Part shown: piece by piece, positions 58,576 to 64,000 of the stretch
Numbering within the stretch: position 1 is the stretch's first letter
Layout of the letters: each line of letters begins with the position of its first letter
Program-made: the position numbers and the translations under genes
Assembly: GCA_963669155.1 (NCBI GenBank)
Contig: OZ022578.1
Location: 13,650,940 to 13,714,939, forward strand
DNA: 64,000 bases
From: Arbacia lixula
Taxonomy: Eukaryota; Echinodermata; Echinoidea; Arbacioida; Arbaciidae
Direction: 5' to 3'
The notes under the pieces: model-generated
What the model saw: only the letters and a program-made list of their open reading frames with translations
Databases searched by the model: none
What the model was told of the DNA's origin: nothing

Positions 58576-61500
58576 CATATATGAAGTTTAGTGAAAGAAA
58601 TGGGTGAAGAGAACAATGGTACCCGTATCTTAAATCAAGGCTCCGCAGAGCTATCTACCCTTTGTAAAAATTGGTGATGCCGAAAAAATGTCTCTGCCGG
58701 GAATCGAACCCGGGCCCCCTGCTTTGAACGCCGGTGCCTTAACCACTAGACCACAGAGACGGGTTAGTGGCTAAGGCGACCCCGATCCGATTGACCGTCA
58801 TGTTGAGGCATGGCGGCTTGTCATTGTTCAAAACCCACCTACACCCAACAAAGGAAATTATAATTGGTATAGTGTTCGAGAATTTGTCAATCTGACGGTC
58901 GCCTTAGCCACTAACCCATCTCTGTGGTCTGGTGGTTAAGGCACCGGCGTTCAAAGCTGGGGGCCCGGGTTCGATTCCCGGCAGAGACATTTTTTCGGCA
59001 TCACCAATTTTTCCAAAGGGTAGATAGCTCTGGGGAGCCTTGATTTAAGCTACGCGTACCATTGTTCTCTTCACCCATTTCTTTCACAAAATATATACAC
59101 AAAGAAGAAGAACAGCACGCTTTGCAACATTTGTCAACAATGTTCTCACAAAATATGCTACAAAGCAATATTTAAGATTGAAATCGTCCCCTTTGTGTGT
59201 ATTCTTTCCCGGCCTACTCCTCTTAACCTCTTTCTCTCCTTTTTATGTTCTCTGCCTCTTTGTCTCCTTCTCTACTTGCCCTTTCCCCATCCTTGTGCCG
59301 GGTTTGCTCCTTTCTCACACTTATCCCGCCCGCGATTTATTTTAGTACATTGTCATATAAGATAGATACAGATCAAGATATTTATTTCAATGCAAAATGA
59401 TAGAGATTTGCTTTTCACCAACACAATAACGATTCAATAACGATTCAATAAGAATATACAGTGTATCAATATTGATAGCACAGATAAATAATGAATCATT
59501 TCTGAGATTTTCACTTGGGATAAATCAGAGAGGTGCTAGAAAGGAGAAACAACTCGAGCATTATATTCAAACATCTTGATGGATACTAAAGCGTGCTAAT
59601 GAGCTTCAAAAGCATTTCACAATCACGATAATGTTTTGATGTCGTGTACTCAGCGCCGACATTCAGCTGATGTCAACTTGGAGAGAAATATCTTAAATTC
59701 CCCATTTTGTCTCTTGAAGCTGTGTTTCTTATTACATTATTTTGCAATTTTCAAGAAAGTTATAAAGGCAACCCCACTAAATATTCCTTCCTCTATCTGC
59801 TATCTTCTAAAGGATAAACGGAGATATAAGATAATTTTCTTACTTACAGAACTGATTAACTTCTTCATTTCCGGATTTTTCCAAAATTGTGGGATTCAAT
59901 CGTTATAAAAAAAATATATAAACACAACAAAAAAGGTAAGTCCCCCCCCCCTCCATAAGCAAAATAGCATAACTTTTTATCGAAGATGTTTTGAGCAACA
60001 TAATTTAACAGAATTGTACCATAACTTATTGAGTAACTTCCGTGTGAAAATCACATTAATTTACTCAGTCATGCATGAGTGAGCACACATTAAAGGCAAA
60101 AGTGTCACTTTTCAAAAGTCACAAGGGTAATTTGGGGATTCTGTCAAATGAATTTTCAATGAATACCGTTTCTGGTGCATAATTTATGTCTTTTTGTTGT
60201 TTATGATCCATCTCTCGCCACACTAACACCTATCTCGATACTTAACCTATTGCTCTGGTTGAGTGAGCACTGTTTAAAAAATACTCATCTCTCTTGAGTT
60301 TGAAACTTTTTAAAACCCTTTATTTTTGTGAAAAAATAAAACTCTGGATATTTTGACAAAGATGTAACATAACCTGTTATGTGAACATAAAAAGTCATTT
60401 TCATGTCATTGTTGAGTGAGTACACATTAAATATTGCACAAGAAACTCCAAATGTATTGTTAAAAGGGCATAAACAATGAACCTTGTGACTTTTGAAAAG
60501 TGACAATTTTTACTTTAATGTAAGCTCACTCATGCATGACTAAATGAATTGATGTGATTTTCACACAAAAAATAGTCACTAAATGTAGGAACAATCCTGC
60601 CAAGTTTCGTTGCTCATACCCTCTTCGATAAAAAGTTATGCTATTTTGTTTAGGGGGAACTTACTTTTTTGTTGTGTTTATATCTTAAACTGTTTTATTA
60701 ACAGAGTTTGCGTGCATTTGGGCGCAGCGGAGATATTTTACTTGACAAACCAATTTATTTTTGTCAGTTAATATCTGATTTGCTCATTAATGCCATCTAA
60801 CAGAATTGGACAAACGAAATGAGATTCTACATTTCCTTTGTTCTCTCTGAGATGCTGTTGTCAATCTATCATGATCGTAATTGTGAAAACACCTGAAAAG
60901 CACATCCTGAGAACACATTATTTTTTCGGAGGTGCCAAGCATGGGTTTAAAGGAAGAAGATTAATTCATATCCTTCCTTATTCCTGCTGTAACCATAATG
61001 CAGTCAAAATACGAAATAACCTCCCACAAGTTGCAACAGAAATTCTTTCAATAGTTTTAGACTCTTGAATATGTCCTTCACAACACACCAAAATTGCCAA
61101 TGATCCAAATGCTGGATAGCATTGGAAATTACTTAAATCATAATGATGAATATGCCCTATTGACGCCTATGTAAACATTTCGAATCAAAACGGTACACAC
61201 GTTTGATATCTACACGTTTTCACATTAAAACGGAACACACTCGTGAAAATTGATAATTGTCCTCCGACGACATTTCAAAACGGAACATACTTTCTAATTG
61301 AAAGGAGTCCAATTACCAATTGTCATTGGCATTGGCCCATCTGTCCATGCCCTAACCGAAACAATTCTACAGTTGTTGCAATGTGTGTGGTGTCGTGTTG
61401 TTAACCAGTGCAGGTAGGTAGGGGGGGGGGGGGGGGGAGAAAGTTTCCAAATGGAACGAACTAGCAAAATAGGAATTGTAATGTTTTGCCAGTTTCATCC

Positions 61501-61842
61501 TGTATGTTACCATCTCAGTCACAGAGGGGGTAATTTATGTAACTGATATGGGACTGTGACTGTTTGATACTGAGAACAAATACTAAACAAATAATTCATT
61601 TATGACCTTGAAAAGTTGGTTCATCAGTATGTGAGTTGAATGAAGATCGAATTGAATATAATTATTGCAGAAGGAGCGTCATCAAAGAGTTACATATTTA
61701 CTCAGGGGAAACGGGTATAAATCCCATCAGTTTAGGGGGTGAAGTGACGTGAAGGTAGAGAGAAAGAGAGAGATAGGCTGAAGCGTGCAACTTCTCCCAT
61801 AAAACAACACGAAATGGAGGAGTGACGTGAGGGTAGAGGGAA

Positions 61843-61889
<47 letters not shown>

Positions 61890-61971
61890 AAGAGGTGTAC
61901 AGAGTGGAAGCGTGGAGAGAGACTGTGACGTAGTATTCCGCACTTGAAAACAATGTTGTTACACTCCAATT

Positions 61972-62032
<61 letters not shown>

Positions 62033-62514
62033 ATCTATCTCCCTCTCCTTCCCCCTCTCTCTCTTCCTATCTCTCACTCTCTCTCCCTCACACACACACC
62101 CACACACACACACATACACCCCACACACACACATACACGTACACATACACACACATACACACATACACACACACTCACACACACCCATGTACCCATTCCT
62201 CTCTTTCTCTGACTGCAGCGACGGCGAGTATCAACAGCCTGGACGTAGACTATCTCATCCTGGGCTGCGGTGCCGACACTCAGCCCAACGGTTGCACCGA
62301 CTTCGCCAACCTGCCCAACATCGACGAGGTCCGGCAACAGACGGAGAACGTCGTCGCCCAGTTCGGCGGGCGAGTCAACACCATGCGCGGCGACGCCTGC
62401 TTCTGCCCTCGCAGCCGCTGCAACGCCGCCGCGCCAGGAGCGTCGACTAGCGCCGGGCTCTTGGGCGCTTGCATAGCGTCTATCACGGTCCTTGCCATGG
62501 TGCTTGGGAAATAA
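52953..62514 (+). CDS. Ly6/uPAR-like GPI-anchored protein, complete (4 exons, 179 residues)
   Basis: Exons 52953-52956, 55119-55175, 58028-58210 and 62219-62514 join to 540 nt with all phases matching. Residues 1-23 are a signal peptide (hydrophobic LTLLLLAICS, likely cut after VDA). The ectodomain has ten cysteines (27, 30, 52, 64, 68, 98, 107, 142, 144, 149). The start CYQC and end CFCPRSRCN fit the three-finger Ly6/uPAR pattern, where Asn follows the last Cys. An N-glycosylation site lies at N72 (NFT). The tail GLLGACIASITVLAMVLGK with small residues before it (PGASTSAG) fits a GPI signal. Such proteins sit on the outer cell surface. No ligand or orthologue is recognised, so no symbol is given. 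Confidence 0.85.
52957..55118 (+). other. Ly6-like intron 1
   Basis: About 2.2 kb. It holds T/C-rich stretches (53500-53770 and 54820-55090) that create spurious Leu/Phe-rich frames, and a 15-bp poly-G run at 54458-54472. No other feature is supported. Confidence 0.6.
55119..55175 (+). CDS. Ly6-like exon 2 (signal peptide)
   Basis: Acceptor ATGCAG and donor GTGGGT enclose 57 nt encoding GDQRATLASLTLLLLAICS with one leftover base. A T/C-rich stretch of about 250 bp (54820-55090) precedes it. Too short to be found by open-frame length; recognised from splice sites and the hydrophobic core. Confidence 0.8.
55176..58027 (+). other. Ly6-like intron 2
   Basis: About 2.9 kb of AT-rich sequence with no repeat shared with the rest of the window that I could find, and no coding signal on either strand. 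Confidence 0.6.
58028..58210 (+). CDS. Ly6-like exon 3 (first half of ectodomain)
   Basis: Acceptor TACACAG and donor GTATGT enclose 183 nt encoding VDAQVTCYQCFGLGAQNPLL through CSDIGPRTPTIDCSGKCFTQ and NFTVNYNFQQ. It is phase 1 in and out and carries five ectodomain cysteines and the only N-glycosylation sequon. Confidence 0.88.
58428..58575. repeat. Poly-A, (CA)n and (TA)n tracts
   Basis: About 45 A, then CACACA-rich sequence, then (CA)n and (TA)n. They directly border the foldback element at 58591. Confidence 0.9.
58689..58760 (-). tRNA. tRNA-like sequence, Glu-type body, UCA anticodon (left arm)
   Basis: On the minus strand the acceptor stem GTCTCTG/CAGAGAC pairs fully, the D arm is GTCT/AGGC, and the T arm is CCGGG-TTCGATT-CCCGG. 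The anticodon stem CCGGC/GCAGG has one mismatch and the loop GTTCAAA puts UCA in the anticodon position. The body (TGGTCTAGTGGTTA) resembles tRNA-Glu. There is no long variable arm, so it is not a normal selenocysteine tRNA. Likely a mobile tRNA copy; function uncertain. Confidence 0.55.
58918..58989 (+). tRNA. tRNA-like sequence, UCA anticodon (right arm)
   Basis: Same sequence as the left-arm copy with small changes. The anticodon stem CCGGC/GCTGG pairs fully (one G-T), the loop is again GTTCAAA, and the first acceptor pair is A-C. A and B boxes are intact. Confidence 0.5.
59455..61075. repeat. Long dispersed repeat, copy 2 (split by a TIR element)
   Basis: Parts 59455-59919 and 60680-61075 match 20105-21065 in order. 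The interruption is the element at 59920-60679. Confidence 0.7.
59920..60679. mobile_element. 760-bp TIR family, copy 2 (complete)
   Basis: It begins AAACACAACAAAAAAGGTAA and ends TTACTTTTTTGTTGTGTTT. Arms of about 200 bp pair through AAAATAGCATAACTTTTTAT, GTGTGAAAATCACATTAAT and GCATGAGTGAGCACACATTA. ATAT lies on both sides. There is no transposase. Confidence 0.85.
61843..61888. repeat. (AG)n microsatellite
   Basis: Uninterrupted AG repeat flanked by GGGAAAGAG. Confidence 0.95.
61975..62192. repeat. (CTGT)n, (CT)n and (CA)n tracts before exon 4
   Basis: CTGT units, then CT, then CA repeats, reaching to within about 30 bp of the exon 4 acceptor. They give Ser/Leu- and His/Thr-rich artefact frames that run into the exon. 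Confidence 0.95.
62219..62514 (+). CDS. Ly6-like exon 4 (second half, GPI tail, stop)
   Basis: Acceptor GACTGCAG follows a long CT/CA repeat. The coding part begins ATASINSLDVDYLILGCGAD and includes the C-terminal CFCPRSRCN, a hydrophobic tail and TAA at 62512. It is GC-rich compared with its surroundings, unlike exons 1-3. AATAAA at 62510-62515 overlaps the stop; another AATAAA near 62977 is a better candidate poly-A signal. Confidence 0.88.
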
Positions 62515-64000
62515 AGACGGATTCAGTCGATGCCTACCCACAACACTATGTATATATATCCGGTTGAATGGGACGGAGATACCTAGAAAATTTTGATTTG
62601 AATACGAACAGAGACACTCAGCTAGATTTATAGGTGATGTCTGGAGATCATCAGATTTCAAATGTCATAGCTTGTAGCGCTCTCACCTACGGATCTATTT
62701 AATTGCCTTCAGGCCTTTTAAGAACAACTTCTTTTGGTGTTATGTCCTCATGGTAATGTTGATGTTTGAGGACGGATGGCTTCATCTCTTCATCATGTCT
62801 TATAGGCTCATAGATATCATAACCCATACGTCTGTTTCATGAGTTCAAAAGTCTGTGACTTGCAATACAGTAATGTTTCTTCGTATTATACATGTGTTAG
62901 AGGGGGTTGTGCTGATAGATTTGCATGGTTATGGCAAGGATGTATCCAGTGAGCTCGCTTCACCGATACATCGTGTAATAAACACACACAAAAAAGGAAG
63001 TCCTCCCTTTTTCTCAACCGCATAACGTTTTAACCAAGAGCTTATGGACAAAATAATTTGGCAGGGGTGTTGCTACTCTCATTGGCTAACTTTCATGTGA
63101 AAATGATACTGATCGGTCCAGTCATGCATGAGTGAGCAAACACTTAAGGCAAACATATGACTTTTCAAAAGTCACAAGGGTAATGGTTTATGCTGTTGTA
63201 ACAGAGTACATTTTGGCATTTCTTGTACGATTTTTATAGTGAATATACTCAACCATGACACGAAAATTACTTTTTTATGTTCATATAACAGGTCATGTTA
63301 AAATATCCAGAGTTTTATTTTTTCACAAAAATAAAGGGATTTTAAAAATTTCAAACTCAAGAGGGATGAGTAATTTTTAAACGGTGCTCACTCATATAGT
63401 ACAATGGGTTCAGTGTCGGGATAAGTATTAGTGTGTCGATAGATGGATGATAAACAATGAAAGAACATAACTTATGCACCAGAAATGGAATTCATTAATG
63501 ATTTATATGACAGAATCCAAGAATTGCCCTTGTGACTTTTGAAAAGTGACATTTTTGCCTTTAATGTGTGCTCAATCATGCATGACTAAGTGGATTAATG
63601 TGATTTTCACACGGAAGTTAGTCAGTAGGTGAAGAAACAATTTTGCCAAGTTATGTTGCTCAAAATATCTTCAATAAAAACTATGCTATTTTGCTTGGGG
63701 GGGGGGGGGAGACTTACTTTTTTGTTGTGTTTGATATATCTTCTGAACTTCACGCTTTTACGCGCTCCGTCATACATGTAATTATATACATAATAGATCA
63801 TACACTGGTGCTGTGCGTTTCCTCATAGTTTTTGAAGATCATAGAATATGAAAATATATAGTAGGGTAGATGATCATATTAAGGGCTTTGTGCAATAGTA
63901 GTGGTGTTATAATCACGTGTTTCTAAAAAAAAAACCTTCCGTTTCTTTTTTATTCGCATTATTCAAATTTATAATATTGCCGGAATTCTGATTCGGCTTC
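62515..64000 (+). other. 3' flank of the Ly6-like gene
   Basis: The 3' UTR probably extends to near 62980. The rest is a TIR element (62980-63732) and AT-rich sequence with no gene signal. Confidence 0.55.
62980..63732. mobile_element. 760-bp TIR family, copy 3
   Basis: It begins AAACACACACAAAAAAGGAA and ends TTACTTTTTTGTTGTGTTT. It shares TTTCATGTGAAAATGA and TGTGATTTTCACACGGAAGT, AAGTCACAAGGGTAAT and CATGCATGA motifs with copy 2. A poly-G run at 63697-63709 sits in its right arm. Confidence 0.8.

Larger units (their letters stand above)
58591..59087. mobile_element. Foldback element with a tRNA-like sequence in each arm
   Basis: The left arm runs from GTGAAAGAAATGGGTGAAGA at 58591 to about 58797. 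The right arm, from about 58881 to 59087, is its reverse complement with few changes. The spacer is about 85 bp. Each arm holds a tRNA-like segment. No protein frame is present. Confidence 0.85.
58211..62218 (+). other. Ly6-like intron 3, about 4 kb
   Basis: It holds poly-A, CA and TA tracts (58428-58575), the tRNA-bearing foldback (58591-59087), the second copy of the long dispersed repeat (59455-61075) interrupted by a TIR element, a 17-bp poly-G run (61421-61437) and AG, CT and CA microsatellites up to the exon 4 acceptor. Confidence 0.65.

Noticed and set aside
58591..59087. Selenocysteine tRNA
   Set aside because: The anticodon is UCA, but the long variable arm and extended acceptor of tRNA-Sec are missing and the body is Glu-like.
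1..64000. CRISPR arrays, operons or prokaryotic defence systems
   Set aside because: The tandem repeats have no spacer pattern, and the genes are spliced eukaryotic genes.

Overview
The window is eukaryotic, not bacterial: genes are split by long introns with GT/AG splice sites, most of the sequence is intronic or intergenic, and it is full of microsatellites, poly-G runs and inverted-repeat DNA transposons. The protein signals fit a marine invertebrate, most likely an echinoderm such as a sea urchin. That placement is inferred from the repeat style and the two genes; no marker here proves the species.

Two genes can be built exon by exon, and every exon junction keeps reading frame. (1) On the minus strand, from about 39.05 kb down to 2.79 kb, lies the 5' part of a LRRK1-like Roco kinase gene. 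Eight coding exons give 441 residues: a short N-terminus, about four ankyrin-type repeats, then about six leucine-rich repeats ending in PRPWACPL, a stretch also present in vertebrate LRRK1. The ROC, COR, kinase and C-terminal exons must lie beyond position 1. (2) On the plus strand, from 52.95 to 62.51 kb, lies a complete four-exon gene for a 179-residue secreted, probably GPI-anchored, ten-cysteine Ly6/uPAR-like (three-finger) protein. The two genes are head to head across about 13.9 kb of repeat-rich DNA; nothing suggests a shared pathway.

Layout: 1-2785, LRRK1-like intron with no exon recognised; 2786-4875, three LRR exons; 4876-12371, intron with a large CTA/TAG palindrome; 12372-12529, exon D, with two broken copies of itself just upstream; 12530-25651, intron with an 86-bp minisatellite and several transposons; 25652-30242, three ankyrin exons and a 1.1-kb purine/pyrimidine tract; 30243-39029, intron with a Penelope-like fragment and transposons; 39030-39082, start-codon exon; 39083-52700, intergenic; 52700-62514, Ly6-like gene, whose third intron holds a foldback element with two tRNA-like sequences; 62515-64000, 3' flank with another transposon.

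No CRISPR array, operon or prokaryote-style system is present. The most interesting items are a five-copy hairpin MITE family (one copy abuts a splice donor), partial duplications of an ankyrin exon that may act as an alternative last exon, a foldback element with UCA-anticodon tRNA-like arms, and a three-copy TIR element whose insertion boundary can be read from an empty paralogous site in the same window.
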